A stretch of 64,000 nt of DNA. Origin: an uncultured Caulobacterales bacterium (GTDB taxonomy: Bacteria; Pseudomonadota; Alphaproteobacteria; Caulobacterales; Caulobacteraceae). The stretch covers positions 1 to 64,000 of the forward strand of contig CAIUMD010000086.1 of assembly GCA_903900155.1 (NCBI GenBank), read 5' to 3'. A program made the position numbers and the translations under genes. The notes below the pieces were generated by a model. It saw nothing but the letters and a program-made list of their open reading frames with translations. It was not told the origin of the DNA and did no database searches. The stretch's first letter is position 1. Each line of letters begins with the position of its first letter. This document shows, piece by piece, positions 37,098 through 46,816 of the stretch.

Positions 37098-37784
37098 ATG
37101 GACTTCAGCCCCCTGCCCACCTCCAGCCTGGTCGGCGCCTTCCTGCTGGCGTTTCCGGCGCTGTTCTCGATCGTCAATCCGGTCGGGGCTTCGCTGATCT
37201 TCGACCAGGCCATGACCGGCCGGCCGCGCGAGCAGCGGCGCAAGCTGGCCGGGCAGATCGGCTTCTACGCCTTCCTGGTGCTGCTGGGCTCGCTGCTGCT
37301 GGGCGGCTATATCCTGAACTTCTTCGGCGTCAGCCTGGGCGCCCTGCGGGTGGCCGGCGGCCTGGTGGTGGCGATCCGCGCCTGGGGCCTCTTGATGGAC
37401 CCGCAAGAGCACGAAGACCGCAAGACCAGCCAGACCGAGCCGGTCCAGAGCCATGAAGACGTGGCCTTCTTCCCGTTGACCATGCCGTTCACGACCGGCC
37501 CCGGCTCGATCTCGGTGGCCATCGCCCTGTCGTCCCAGCGCCCGACCGAAGGCGACGCCGTCGCGCCGTTCTTCATCGGCGCCAGCCTGGCCGCCGCTCT
37601 GGTGGCGGTGATGGTCTGGCTGTTCTACAGCGCCTCGGGCCGGGTCATGCGCCTCTTGGGTCCGTCCGGCGCTCGCGTCCTGTCGCGACTGGTCGCCTTC
37701 CTGCTACTGTGCATCGGCGTGCAGATCATCGCCTCGGGCGCCGAGAGCCTGGTGGCCAAGTTCATGAGCACGCATCACGGCTAG
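37098..37784 (+). CDS. MarC-family integral membrane protein
   Basis: The 228-residue protein has six hydrophobic segments. The family blocks are FSIVNPVGASLIF at the N-terminus and FPLTMPFTTGPGSISVAI in the middle. MarC-type proteins (NAAT family) have no settled substrate. It lies between dnaB and alr, 68 bp after dnaB, and its stop codon is part of a hairpin. Confidence 0.9.
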   Translation: MDFSPLPTSSLVGAFLLAFPALFSIVNPVGASLIFDQAMTGRPREQRRKLAGQIGFYAFLVLLGSLLLGGYILNFFGVSLGALRVAGGLVVAIRAWGLLMDPQEHEDRKTSQTEPVQSHEDVAFFPLTMPFTTGPGSISVAIALSSQRPTEGDAVAPFFIGASLAAALVAVMVWLFYSASGRVMRLLGPSGARVLSRLVAFLLLCIGVQIIASGAESLVAKFMSTHHG

Positions 37785-37868
37785 AGCCTGCGTTTCGCAG
37801 GCTCTATCTCTTACATTTAGAGCGTGGCAGTCGCCGAAACCGCGGACACTTTCGGCTGCCACGCTCTA
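37783..37868 (+). repeat. Two-hairpin intergenic repeat, copy 2
   Basis: Palindrome A (37783-37805, AGAGCCTGCG-TTT-CGCAGGCTCT) is followed after 12 bp by palindrome B (37818-37868, arms TAGAGCGTGGCAG and CTGCCACGCTCTA with inner CCGAAA/TTTCGG). The A part overlaps the marC stop and may end its transcript. Confidence 0.75.
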
Positions 37869-37908
37869 TACCGTTGAACCCCAAGGCCGCGTCCGCTAGG
37901 CGAAGCCC

Positions 37909-38985
37909 GTGACCGAAAGCCGCCTCACCCTCGACCTCGACGCCCTGGCCGCCAACTTCGCGGCCCTGCGCAAACGCGCGGGCGGAGCGGAGCTGGCGCC
38001 GGCGGTCAAGGCCGATGGCTACGGCCTGGGCGCGCCGGTGATCGCCGACCGCCTGTGGGCCGAGGGCGCCAGGACCTTCTATGTCGCCCGACTGTCCGAG
38101 GGCGTGGCTTTGCGCCAGGCGCTGGGCGACCGCGACGCGACGATCTACGTCCTGGACGGCGCGACGCCCGGCTCGGGCGACACGCTGGAAGGCGCCAGGC
38201 TCACCCCCGTGCTCAACAGCCTGCCGCAAATCGAGGCCTGGAATGCCCAGGCGCGTTCGGGCCGGCTGAAGGCGGCGCTGCATGTCGACACCGGCATGAA
38301 CCGCCTGGGCCTGCGCCCCGAGGAGGTGAAGGTGCTGGTCGGGGCCACCGATCGCTTGAAGCGCCTGGACCTGGACCTGGTCATCAGCCACCTGGCGTGC
38401 GCCGACACGCCCTCGCATCCGCTGAACGCCCTCCAAATGGAGCGCTTCCAGGAGACGACCGCCCTGCTGCCGAACGCGCGGCGCAGCCTGGCGAACTCCG
38501 CCGGCCTGTTCCTGGGCGACGCCTACCGCTTCGACCAGGCGCGGCCGGGCGTCAGCCTGTATGGCGGCGGCCCGGAGGGTGTTCCGCATCCCGAGATCCG
38601 CGCCGTCGCGACGGTCGAAGCGCCGATCCTGCAGGTCCGCGTCGTGCCGCGCGGCGAAAGCGTCGGCTACGGGGCCGGCTGGACCGCGTCCGACACCACC
38701 CGCGTGGCCATCGTCGCGGCCGGCTATGCCGACGGCGTGCTGCGCTCCACCCATCCCCACGGCCAGGTCTGGTTCGACGGCGCGCGTCGCCGCCTGCTGG
38801 GCCGGGTCTCGATGGACCTGATCGCCGTCGAGATCACCGACTGCGACGCGGCCCGTCCCGGCGCGATGGTCGAACTGTTCGGTTCGAACCTGCCCATCGA
38901 CGACGCGGCGGCGGCGGCCGGCACCTCGGCCTATGAGCTGCTGACCCGCATCGCGCCCCGCGCCCGGACGATCGTCACAGGCTAA
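37909..38985 (+). CDS. alr: Alanine racemase
   Basis: The 358-residue pyridoxal-phosphate enzyme supplies D-alanine for peptidoglycan. The PLP lysine is in [10 protein letters not shown] (near residue 35). The second catalytic residue, Tyr, is in GYGAGW, and DTGMNRLG and [11 protein letters not shown] are other family blocks. It uses a GTG start. It follows the two-hairpin repeat and precedes radA, with a small minus-strand lipoprotein gene in between. Confidence 0.95.
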   Translation: MTESRLTLDLDALAANFAALRKRAGGAELAPAVKADGYGLGAPVIADRLWAEGARTFYVARLSEGVALRQALGDRDATIYVLDGATPGSGDTLEGARLTPVLNSLPQIEAWNAQARSGRLKAALHVDTGMNRLGLRPEEVKVLVGATDRLKRLDLDLVISHLACADTPSHPLNALQMERFQETTALLPNARRSLANSAGLFLGDAYRFDQARPGVSLYGGGPEGVPHPEIRAVATVEAPILQVRVVPRGESVGYGAGWTASDTTRVAIVAAGYADGVLRSTHPHGQVWFDGARRRLLGRVSMDLIAVEITDCDAARPGAMVELFGSNLPIDDAAAAAGTSAYELLTRIAPRARTIVTG

Positions 38986-38993
38986 AGGGTCCG

Positions 38994-39083
38994 CCTCGTC
39001 CTTCGACAAGCTCAGGATGAGAACTACTTTTCAGGCCGCATCAGTAGAAACCCTATCCTGAGCTTGTCGAAGGACGAGGTTTC
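38994..39083. repeat. Pair of inverted REP-like elements, copy 2
   Basis: CCTCGTCCTTCGACAAGCTC (38994 onward) and its inverted partner, core CCTGAGCTTGTCGAAGGACG (39055 onward), lie head to head between convergent alr and the minus-strand lipoprotein gene. This is the same unit as at 21311-21399. Confidence 0.8.
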
Positions 39084-39093
39084 GGCTCCACGG

Positions 39094-39708
39094 CTAGCCC
39101 GCCAGAGCCCGCAACCGCGCGGCGTTGACCGTCTCGACGGCGGCCTTCAGCACATCGACCGTGTCCGCCGAGCCCTCGGCCGAGATCGCGAAGCGGTCGG
39201 CGGCCACGATGCTGTAGCGGCCCGACTTCGACGCCGTGTCCCAGGCCTCGGTGACCATCCGCCCGCCGGCCGTCGTGATGGTCTCGTAGCCACTGGCCGT
39301 GCGCTGCGTGCTGGCCGCGCCCTGGGCGTCGTCCGAGGCGCCGATGCTGCCGATCGCGCCCAGGTCGGTGACTTCCAGCAGGAAGGCGGACGTACCTTTC
39401 ACATAGCGGGCGCTGGCCTTGGTCTGGTTCGGCTCGGGACCGGTCTCGGTCGCCGCCGACCCACGGGCGAAACCGCCGACGCTGGCGGGCAGCAGGTCTT
39501 TCAAGCCGGCAGGGTTCAAGGCGCGCGTGCCCTTCTGGGCGGCCTTCTCGGCGCGTTCGGACTCGCGCTCCAGCTGGCGCAGGTCGACCGACTTGCCATT
39601 GACCTCGACCGGCCCGGACGACTTGCGCTCGCCTTCGCGCCCACACGCCGCCAGCGTCGCGACAATGGCGATCGCAACACCCCAACGCCACGCCCTGCTC
39701 CCGGCCAT
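39094..39708 (-). CDS. Hypothetical lipoprotein (204 residues)
   Basis: MAGSRAWRWG opens a lipoprotein signal with lipobox LAAC near residue 22. The mature part has a charged coiled-coil-like stretch (LRQLERESERAEKAAQ) and then a domain with AFLLEVTDLGA and GYETITTAGGRM motifs. The ATG at 39708 has GGAGG 5 bases upstream; a GTG four codons earlier overlaps that site and is less likely. Its function is unknown. The REP pair marks the boundary with alr. Confidence 0.78.
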   Translation of the reverse strand: MAGSRAWRWGVAIAIVATLAACGREGERKSSGPVEVNGKSVDLRQLERESERAEKAAQKGTRALNPAGLKDLLPASVGGFARGSAATETGPEPNQTKASARYVKGTSAFLLEVTDLGAIGSIGASDDAQGAASTQRTASGYETITTAGGRMVTEAWDTASKSGRYSIVAADRFAISAEGSADTVDVLKAAVETVNAARLRALAG

Positions 39709-39827
39709 GAAACCCTCCACAGCGATCTCGCCACCCTAACGCCTGTTGAGCGGCTTGGCTGCGTCCGGCTTTGGCGCAGCGCCTCACCAGCCTGTACTCT
39801 CCCGTCATCCGAGAATCAGGAGACCCC

Positions 39828-41210
39828 ATGGCCCGCGACGGCGCCGTCTATGCCTGCCAGTCCTGCGGCGCGGTCCAGACCAAGTGGTCCGGACAATGCG
39901 CCGCCTGCCAGAGCTGGAACACCCTGGCCGAAGAGGTCGGGGCCAGGCCGCCCGGCGCGCTGTCGTCGACCAAGGCCACCCGCGTGCGCGGGCTGCAGTT
40001 CACCGGCCTGGAAAGCGACACCGCCCCGCCGCCGCGCCTACTGACGGGCGTCGACGAGTTCGACCGCGTCTGCGGCGGCGGCGTGGTGCCCGGCTCGGCC
40101 ATCCTGATCGGCGGCGATCCGGGCGTCGGCAAGTCCACCCTGCTGCTGCAGGTCTGCGCCAGCGCCGCACTGCGCGGCGTGTCCTGCGCCTACATTTCTG
40201 GCGAGGAGGCCGTCGAGCAGATCCGCGGCCGCGCCGAGCGCATGGGCCTGGCGAAAGCCAATGTCAGCCTGGCGGCCGAAAGCTCGCTGCGCGACATCTT
40301 GGACGGCCTGAAGCGCGACAATTTCGACCTGGTGGTCATCGACTCGATCCAGACGATGTGGAGCGACGCCCACGAGGCCGGCCCCGGCACCGTCACCCAG
40401 GTGCGCGCCTGCGCCACCGAGCTAGTCCGCCTGGCCAAGAAGAAGGGCGTGGCGATCCTGCTGGTCGGCCATGTCACCAAGGACGGCCAGATCGCCGGTC
40501 CGCGCGTGGTCGAACACCTGGTGGACGCCGTCCTCAGTTTCGAGGGCGAACGCGGCTATCCCTTCCGCATCCTGCGCGGCGCCAAGAACCGCTTCGGCGC
40601 CACCGACGAGATCGGCGTCTTCGAGATGGGCGATGTGGGCCTGCGCGAAGTCAAGAACCCTTCGGCCCTGTTCCTGAACGAAGGCGGCGAGCGCGCGGCG
40701 GGGGCGGCGGTGTTCGCCGGCATCGAAGGTTCGCGGCCCGTCCTGGTGGAGTTCCAGGCCCTGGTCGCGCCCTCCGCGTACGGAACACCCAGACGCGCCG
40801 TGGTCGGATGGGATTCCGGCCGCATGGCCATGGTGCTGGCCATTCTTGAATCCCGATGCGGCCTTGGTTTTGGCGACAAGGACGTCTATCTGAACGTCGC
40901 TGGCGGCCTGCGCATCACGGAGCCGGCGGCGGATCTCGCGGCGGCGGCGGCCCTGGCCTCCTCCGCCCTCGACGTGGCCCTGCCCCAGGACTGCGTCGTG
41001 TTCGGCGAGCTTAGCCTGTCGGGCGAAGTCAGGCCGGTCAGCCGAATGGAGTCACGTTTGAAGGAAGCCGCGAAATTGGGATTTGGCCGGGCGCTCGGAC
41101 CGCTGACCGGCCTGCCTGAAGGCGGCGGAGCCTTGCCCGTGGCCGGCGTGGCGCGTGTCGCCGACGCCGTGCGCCGGATCGGCGACGAGATCTGGACCAG
41201 CCTGACGTGA
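39828..41210 (+). CDS. radA: DNA repair protein RadA
   Basis: The 460-residue RadA/Sms protein begins MARDGAVYACQSCG. A zinc finger CQSCGAVQTKWSGQCAAC is followed by Walker A GGDPGVGKSTLLL, the RadA motif KNRFG in GAKNRFGATDE, and a Lon-like C-terminal domain. It helps branch migration of recombination intermediates. CAGGAG lies 6 bases before the chosen ATG. Its stop overlaps the cvpA-like start. Confidence 0.96.
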   Translation: MARDGAVYACQSCGAVQTKWSGQCAACQSWNTLAEEVGARPPGALSSTKATRVRGLQFTGLESDTAPPPRLLTGVDEFDRVCGGGVVPGSAILIGGDPGVGKSTLLLQVCASAALRGVSCAYISGEEAVEQIRGRAERMGLAKANVSLAAESSLRDILDGLKRDNFDLVVIDSIQTMWSDAHEAGPGTVTQVRACATELVRLAKKKGVAILLVGHVTKDGQIAGPRVVEHLVDAVLSFEGERGYPFRILRGAKNRFGATDEIGVFEMGDVGLREVKNPSALFLNEGGERAAGAAVFAGIEGSRPVLVEFQALVAPSAYGTPRRAVVGWDSGRMAMVLAILESRCGLGFGDKDVYLNVAGGLRITEPAADLAAAAALASSALDVALPQDCVVFGELSLSGEVRPVSRMESRLKEAAKLGFGRALGPLTGLPEGGGALPVAGVARVADAVRRIGDEIWTSLT

Positions 41211-41839
41211 CGCCTTTCGACATCATCGCCGGCCTGCTGCTGCTGGTGTCCGGCGTCACCGGCTGGATTCGCGGCGCCTCGCGCGAGCTGACCTCGGCGC
41301 TGTCGTTCATCTTCGCCGCCGCCATCGCGCTGTTTGGCCTGCGCATCAGCGGCCCGATCTTCCGCAAGCTCATGGACCCCGACTGGGCCGCCACCGCCTG
41401 CGCCGTGCTGGTCGTGTTCGTGATCTTCTTCCTGATCTTCCGCCTGGTCGGCGGCCGGCTGACCGCCAGCCTGCACGAGACCTCGGCCGGCGTGCTGGAC
41501 CGCGCGGTCGGCGCGACCTTCGGCGTGATCCGCGCCTGCGTGATCCTGGGGGTCTTCAACCTGCTGCTGCACCTGGCCACCCCGCCGGATCGCATGCCGC
41601 GCTGGGTCGAGGATTCGATGTTTTATCCCTTGTCCGAAGCCAGCGGCACGGTGCTCAAGGTCTTCGCCCCCAAGGGCAAGGCCCTGGCCGGCAAGCTGGC
41701 CCCGGCGATCAAGGAAGCCGTCCAAGAAAACGCTTCCGACGGGGGCGGCGACAATACGTCCGGCGAGAAGTCGTCCGGAAAAGGCTATGATGATGACCAG
41801 CGTCGCAAGCTCGACGACCTGGTGGAGAAATCGCGATGA
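41207..41839 (+). CDS. CvpA-family membrane protein
   Basis: The 210-residue protein has four hydrophobic segments over the first 130 residues, with the CvpA opening FDIIAGLLLLVSGVTGWIRG, and a polar C-terminal tail. CvpA is named for colicin V production, but its cell role is general and unclear. It uses a GTG that overlaps the radA stop, and its own stop overlaps the purF start. The cvpA-purF pair is widely conserved. Confidence 0.9.
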   Translation: MTPFDIIAGLLLLVSGVTGWIRGASRELTSALSFIFAAAIALFGLRISGPIFRKLMDPDWAATACAVLVVFVIFFLIFRLVGGRLTASLHETSAGVLDRAVGATFGVIRACVILGVFNLLLHLATPPDRMPRWVEDSMFYPLSEASGTVLKVFAPKGKALAGKLAPAIKEAVQENASDGGGDNTSGEKSSGKGYDDDQRRKLDDLVEKSR

Positions 41840-43335
41840 CCTTCCTGGGCCAATCGACCGACCGCTATTCTTCCCTGCCTGAACGCGATCCCGAGGACGA
41901 TACGCTGCGCCTGGAGTGCGGCGTCTTTGGCGTGTTCGGCGCGCGCGACGCGGCGGCCATCGCGGCCCTGGGCCTGCACGCCCTGCAACACCGCGGCCAG
42001 GAAGCCTGCGGCATCGCCGCCTTCGACGGCAATCGATTCCACACCGAGCGCCACATGGGCCATGTCGGCGACGCCTTCACCGGCTCGGACCTGGTGCAGC
42101 GCCTGCCCGGCAACCTGGCCATCGGCCACACCCGCTATTCCACGGCCGGCGGCGCGGGCATCCGCAACGTCCAGCCGATGTTCGCCGATCTGGAGACCGG
42201 CGGCGTCGCCATCGCCCACAACGGCAACCTGACCAACTTCCTGACCCTGCGCGAGCGCCTGGTGCAGGAAGGCGCGATCTTCCAGTCGACCTCGGACTCC
42301 GAAGTGATCCTCCACCTGATCGCCCGCTCGCGTAAGGCCCGCATCGTCGACCGCTTCGTCGACGCCGTCGGCCAGATCGAAGGTGGTTATGCTCTCGTGG
42401 CCATCACCAACAAGAAGATGATCGGCCTGCGCGACCCGCTGGGCATCCGCCCGCTGGTGCTGGGCGACCTGGACGGCAAGCCGGTCCTGGCCTCGGAAAC
42501 CTGCGCGCTGGACATGATCGGCGCCCGCTTCGTGCGCGACATCGAGCACGGCGAGATGGTGGTGATCGAAGAGACCGGCATCACCTCGACCAAGCCGTTC
42601 CAGACCCAGGCCGCGCGTCCCTGCGTGTTCGAGTACGTGTACTTCGCCCGCCCCGACAGCGTCGTGAACGGCCGCTCGGTCTATGGCGTGCGCAAGCGCA
42701 TGGGCCGCAACCTGGCCAAGGAAACCGGCGTCGAGGCCGATGTCGTGGTGCCGGTGCCCGACTCGGGCGTGCCGGCGGCGCTGGGCTTCGCCCAGGAGAG
42801 CGGCCTGCCGTTCGAGATGGGCATCATCCGCAACCACTATGTGGGCCGCACCTTCATCCAGCCGACGCAAGGGGTTCGCGAACTGGGCGTGCGCATGAAG
42901 CACAGCCCCAACCGCGCCATCCTGGCCGGCAAGCGCGTCATCCTGATCGACGACTCGATCGTGCGCGGCACCACCTCGCTGAAGATCGTCCGCATGGTCC
43001 GCGAGGCCGGCGCCAAGGAGGTCCACCTGCGCTCGGCCAGCCCGCCCATCAAGTGGCCCGACTTCTACGGCATCGACATGCCGGAGCGCGAACAGCTTCT
43101 GGCGGCCAACCGGTCGCTGGAAGAAATGGCCAAGTTCCTGGAAGTGGACTCGCTCGGCTTCCTGTCGGTCGAGGGCCTGTACGACGCCCTGGACGCCGGT
43201 CCGCGCGACCCGGCCGCGCCGCAGTTCACCGACCACTACTTCACCGGCGACTATCCGACCCGCCTGACGGACCGCGAGATCGCCGAGGGCCGCAACGAGA
43301 CCAACGACAAGCAGCTCTCGCTGCTCAGCGCCTAA
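41836..43335 (+). CDS. purF: Amidophosphoribosyltransferase
   Basis: The 499-residue enzyme makes phosphoribosylamine, the first step of purine synthesis. A short propeptide ends before the catalytic Cys in RLECGVFGVFG (about residue 28). The glutamine-amidotransferase domain has GHTRYSTAGG, and the phosphoribosyltransferase domain has VILIDDSIVRGTTS. It overlaps the cvpA-like stop (ATGA). Confidence 0.97.
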   Translation: MTFLGQSTDRYSSLPERDPEDDTLRLECGVFGVFGARDAAAIAALGLHALQHRGQEACGIAAFDGNRFHTERHMGHVGDAFTGSDLVQRLPGNLAIGHTRYSTAGGAGIRNVQPMFADLETGGVAIAHNGNLTNFLTLRERLVQEGAIFQSTSDSEVILHLIARSRKARIVDRFVDAVGQIEGGYALVAITNKKMIGLRDPLGIRPLVLGDLDGKPVLASETCALDMIGARFVRDIEHGEMVVIEETGITSTKPFQTQAARPCVFEYVYFARPDSVVNGRSVYGVRKRMGRNLAKETGVEADVVVPVPDSGVPAALGFAQESGLPFEMGIIRNHYVGRTFIQPTQGVRELGVRMKHSPNRAILAGKRVILIDDSIVRGTTSLKIVRMVREAGAKEVHLRSASPPIKWPDFYGIDMPEREQLLAANRSLEEMAKFLEVDSLGFLSVEGLYDALDAGPRDPAAPQFTDHYFTGDYPTRLTDREIAEGRNETNDKQLSLLSA

Positions 43336-43345
43336 GTCCCTGCCC

Positions 43346-44335
43346 GTGAGCTTGAAGGCCGTCCTCGAGAAGCTGAAGCTCGAGCCGTACGTCATCGCCC
43401 TGTTCGGCATGGTCGTGCTGGCGTCGATCATCCCCGTGCGCGGCGAGGCGGCGCACGGGCTGAACATCGTCGTCAAGCTGGCCATCGCCCTGCTGTTCTT
43501 CCTGCACGGGGCCAAGCTGTCGCGCGAGAACGTGGTGGCGGGCCTGACGCACTGGCGACTGCACCTGCTGATCCTGGCCTTCACCTTCGTGATGTTCCCG
43601 ATCCTGGGCCTGGCAGTCAGCAAGATCTCGATCCTGCCCACCACCCTGGCGGCGGGCATGCTGTTCCTGTGCTGCCTGCCCTCGACCGTGCAGTCCTCGA
43701 TCGCCTTCACCTCGATGGCGCGCGGCAACGTCGCCGCCGCCGTCGTGGCGGCCTCGGCCTCGAACCTGTTCGGCATCTTCATCACGCCCGTGCTGGTCAG
43801 CCTGCTGATGCACACCCAAGGCGGCGCCTCGGGCGGCTGGAAGTCGGTGCAGGACATCGTCGTCCAGCTGCTGGTGCCCTTCATCGCCGGCCAGCTGGCC
43901 CGACCGCTGGTCAGCGCCTGGATCAACAGGCACAAGCAGCTGATCGGCTATGTCGACCGCGGCTCGATCCTGCTGGTCGTCTACGCCGCCTTCAGCGAGG
44001 CCGTGGTCGGCGGCATCTGGCACAAGATCTCGCCGCTGCAGCTGGCCATCCTGCTGGCAGTTTGCGGCATGCTGCTGGCCGTCGTGCTGGCGGCCACGAC
44101 CTACGGCGCGCGGGCCCTGGGCTTTTCGCCCGAGGACGAGAAGGCCATCACCTTCTGCGGCTCCAAGAAGAGCCTGGCGACCGGCGTGCCGATGGCCGGC
44201 ATCCTGTTCCCCGGCCCGACCGCCGGGATCATCGTGCTGCCATTGATGATCTTCCACCAGATCCAGCTGATGGCCTGCTCGGTCATCGCCCAGCACTACG
44301 CCAAGAAGGCCGCCGAACAGGACATGGCCGCTTAA
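43346..44335 (+). CDS. Bile acid:sodium symporter (BASS) family transporter
   Basis: The 329-residue protein has nine to ten membrane segments, with a SBF-like pattern (LAIALLFFLHGAKLSREN, TLAAGMLFLCCLPSTVQSS) as in the YfeH group. These move organic anions with sodium; the substrate is unknown. It uses a GTG 11 bp after purF and may be co-transcribed with it. Confidence 0.85.
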   Translation: MSLKAVLEKLKLEPYVIALFGMVVLASIIPVRGEAAHGLNIVVKLAIALLFFLHGAKLSRENVVAGLTHWRLHLLILAFTFVMFPILGLAVSKISILPTTLAAGMLFLCCLPSTVQSSIAFTSMARGNVAAAVVAASASNLFGIFITPVLVSLLMHTQGGASGGWKSVQDIVVQLLVPFIAGQLARPLVSAWINRHKQLIGYVDRGSILLVVYAAFSEAVVGGIWHKISPLQLAILLAVCGMLLAVVLAATTYGARALGFSPEDEKAITFCGSKKSLATGVPMAGILFPGPTAGIIVLPLMIFHQIQLMACSVIAQHYAKKAAEQDMAA

Positions 44336-44383
44336 GAGCTTCCGGCGGTTCCCGTCCGCTCCTCCCTGTTCTAGAACCCGCCC

Positions 44384-45139
44384 ATGACTTCCGACTCCCA
44401 ACAGCCGCTGGCCGGCCGCATCGCCCTCGTCACGGGCGCCACGCGCGGCATCGGCGAGGCGGTCGCCCTGGGCCTGGCCAGGGCCGGCGCCCACGTGATT
44501 GCGTTGGGCCGCACGCAAGGCGCCCTTGAGGCCCTGGACGACGCGATCCTGGAAGCCACCGGCGAGCGCGCCACCCTGGTCCCGCTGGACCTGCGCGAGC
44601 CCGACGGCCTGGACCACCTGGGCGCGGCCATCCACCAGCGCTGGGGCAAGCTGGACATCGTGGTCGGCGCGGCGGGCCTGCTGGGCCCCCTCACCCCGGT
44701 CAGCCACCTGGAGCCCAAGGGCTGGGACATGATCCTGTCCACCAACCTGACGGCCAACTGGCGCCTGATCCGCGCCATCGACCCGCTGCTGCGCGCCTCG
44801 GACGCCGGCCGGGCCCTGTTCTTCTCCAGCAGCGTGGCCAAGACCCGCCCGGCCTTCTGGGGCGCTTACGCCGCGACCAAGGCGGCGCTGGAAGCCATTG
44901 TCGACGTCTATGCCGACGAGACCGAAAATACCCCGATCCGCGCCCTGTGCGTCGATCCCGGCGCCATGCGCACCCGCATGCGGGCCGCCGCCTTCCCGGG
45001 CGAGGATCCCCAGACCGTTCCGGCGGCCGAGACCATCGTCCCGTTCGTCGTCGATCTGGTCCGCCCGGACCGTCAGCCTCCGAAGGGCGTCGTTCGCTTC
45101 AAGGACCGCGGCCAGGAATCACCTAGCGCGAACATTTGA
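44384..45139 (+). CDS. SDR-family NAD(P)-dependent oxidoreductase
   Basis: The 251-residue protein has the cofactor motif VTGATRGIGEAVA and a catalytic Ser in FFSSSVAKTRP, then YAATKAALEA (Tyr/Lys). AGLLGPLTPV takes the place of the usual NAG. It resembles the YciK-like group of SDRs. The substrate is not known. It lies 49 bp after the BASS transporter. Confidence 0.88.
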   Translation: MTSDSQQPLAGRIALVTGATRGIGEAVALGLARAGAHVIALGRTQGALEALDDAILEATGERATLVPLDLREPDGLDHLGAAIHQRWGKLDIVVGAAGLLGPLTPVSHLEPKGWDMILSTNLTANWRLIRAIDPLLRASDAGRALFFSSSVAKTRPAFWGAYAATKAALEAIVDVYADETENTPIRALCVDPGAMRTRMRAAAFPGEDPQTVPAAETIVPFVVDLVRPDRQPPKGVVRFKDRGQESPSANI

Positions 45140-45258
45140 TAAGGCGACTTCAAATGTTGCGAGAATTGTTACGGAAATAAACTTTCAGGTTGATTGGAGG
45201 TAAAAAACACCACCCTGGTAATAAAATGGGGAACAATGTTTTGCGACGACTTCGCAAA

Positions 45259-45274
45259 TTAGCGTCTCGTTAAC
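45259..45274 (+). promoter_or_regulatory. CtrA-box-like site upstream of the chemoreceptor
   Basis: TTAG-CGTCTCG-TTAAC matches the Caulobacter CtrA consensus TTAA-N7-TTAAC with one mismatch. It lies 57 bp before the chemoreceptor start, in a locally AT-rich leader (45140-45331). CtrA drives motility and chemotaxis genes in Caulobacter, so the link is plausible. Confidence 0.55.
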
Positions 45275-45331
45275 CCCCTTGCCGCGACACGTTGCCGCAC
45301 GGCAAAGACGCCGTTCCTTGGGGCCCAGCAA

Positions 45332-46816
45332 ATGGCGCTGTTCTCTCGCGGCCGTGACACCGGTGACACCGGCCGTATCTCCGACCTGGAAGGCATCGTC
45401 GCAGCGATCCAGCGCTCACAGGCGGTCATCGAGTTCAATCTCGACGGTACGATCATCACCGCCAACGAGAACTTCCTGAAGACGCTGGGCTACAGCCTGT
45501 CGGAAATCCAGGGCCGCAAGCACAGCCTGTTCGTCGAGGCCTCGGAGGCCGGCAGCCCGGCCTATGGCGAGTTCTGGCGCCGCCTGAACGCCGGCGAGTT
45601 CTTCGCCAGCAAGTACAAGCGCATTGGCAAGGGCGGCAGCGAGGTCTGGATCCAGGCTTCCTACAACCCGGTCTTCGACAAGAGCGGCAAGGTGGTCAAG
45701 GTCATCAAGTTCGCCGCGGACATCACCGCGATCGAAACCGAACGCACACGCAATGAAGCCGAACGCGAAGAGGTCCGCCAGGAGCAGGAGCATGTGGTCT
45801 CGGTGCTGGCCGAAAGCCTGGGCCGGATGGCGCGCGGCGACCTGACGGCCCGTATCGAAGCCCGCTTCGATGGCCGCTACATCAAGCTGAAGGACGACTT
45901 CAACGCCGCCATCGACAGCCTGCGCGACGCCATGAGCGCGATCGCCGAGGCCGCCAGCGGCATGGAGAGCGGCGCCAACGAGATCGCCAGCGCCTCGAAC
46001 GACCTGTCCAAGCGCACCGAACAACAGGCCGCCAGCCTGGAAGAGACGGCCGCCGCCCTGGACGAGATCACCGCCACGGTGAAGCGCAGCGCCGACGGCG
46101 CCAAGCAGGCCTCGGCCGCCGCCTCGGCCGCCAGCACCGACGCCGACCGGTCGGGCACGGTCGTCGCCGAGGCCGTCGCGGCCATGGGCGAGATCGAGAA
46201 ATCCTCGGGCCAGATCACCCAGATCATCGGCGTGATCGACGAGATCGCCTTCCAGACCAATCTTCTGGCCCTCAACGCGGGCGTCGAAGCGGCCCGCGCC
46301 GGTGAAGCCGGCCGTGGCTTCGCGGTCGTCGCCCAGGAAGTGCGGGCCCTGGCCCAGCGTTCGGCCGACGCCGCCAAGGAGATCAAGACCCTGATCGCCA
46401 ACTCGTCCTCGCAGGTCGAGCGCGGCGTGCGCCTGGTGGGCGACACCGGCCAGGCCCTGGCCGGCATCGTCAGCAAGGTCGGCGAGATCAACGGCCTGAT
46501 CCGCGAGATCGCCGAGAGTTCGCAGGAACAGGCCACCGGCCTGAACCAGGTCAATGCCGCGGTGAACCAGATGGACCAGGTCACCCAGCAGAACGCCGCC
46601 ATGGTCGAGCAGGCCAACACCTCCTCGGCCGCCCTGCGCGGCGAGGCCCAGGACCTGGCCCGCCAGGTGTCGCGCTTCCAGACCGGCGTCCATCATGCGC
46701 CCGCCCGCCGTCACCAGCCGGTGCAGGCGCACGCCTCGACCCCGCCGCGCGCCCGCGCCGCGCGTCCAGGCAGCTCGACGGCCGTCGCGCCGGCCCAGGA
46801 GTGGGAAGAGTTCTAG
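45332..46816 (+). CDS. Soluble PAS-domain methyl-accepting chemotaxis protein
   Basis: The 494-residue receptor has no membrane helix. An N-terminal PAS domain (about 20-140; [20 protein letters not shown]), a HAMP-like stretch (about 165-215) and a methyl-accepting signalling domain (about 225-450) follow in order. The hairpin tip [21 protein letters not shown] is the diagnostic CheA/CheW-binding motif. It ends EWEEF, a match to the C-terminal CheR-docking pentapeptide type, so it is probably adapted by methylation. A CtrA-like box upstream suggests cell-cycle control. Confidence 0.93.
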   Translation: MALFSRGRDTGDTGRISDLEGIVAAIQRSQAVIEFNLDGTIITANENFLKTLGYSLSEIQGRKHSLFVEASEAGSPAYGEFWRRLNAGEFFASKYKRIGKGGSEVWIQASYNPVFDKSGKVVKVIKFAADITAIETERTRNEAEREEVRQEQEHVVSVLAESLGRMARGDLTARIEARFDGRYIKLKDDFNAAIDSLRDAMSAIAEAASGMESGANEIASASNDLSKRTEQQAASLEETAAALDEITATVKRSADGAKQASAAASAASTDADRSGTVVAEAVAAMGEIEKSSGQITQIIGVIDEIAFQTNLLALNAGVEAARAGEAGRGFAVVAQEVRALAQRSADAAKEIKTLIANSSSQVERGVRLVGDTGQALAGIVSKVGEINGLIREIAESSQEQATGLNQVNAAVNQMDQVTQQNAAMVEQANTSSAALRGEAQDLARQVSRFQTGVHHAPARRHQPVQAHASTPPRARAARPGSSTAVAPAQEWEEF

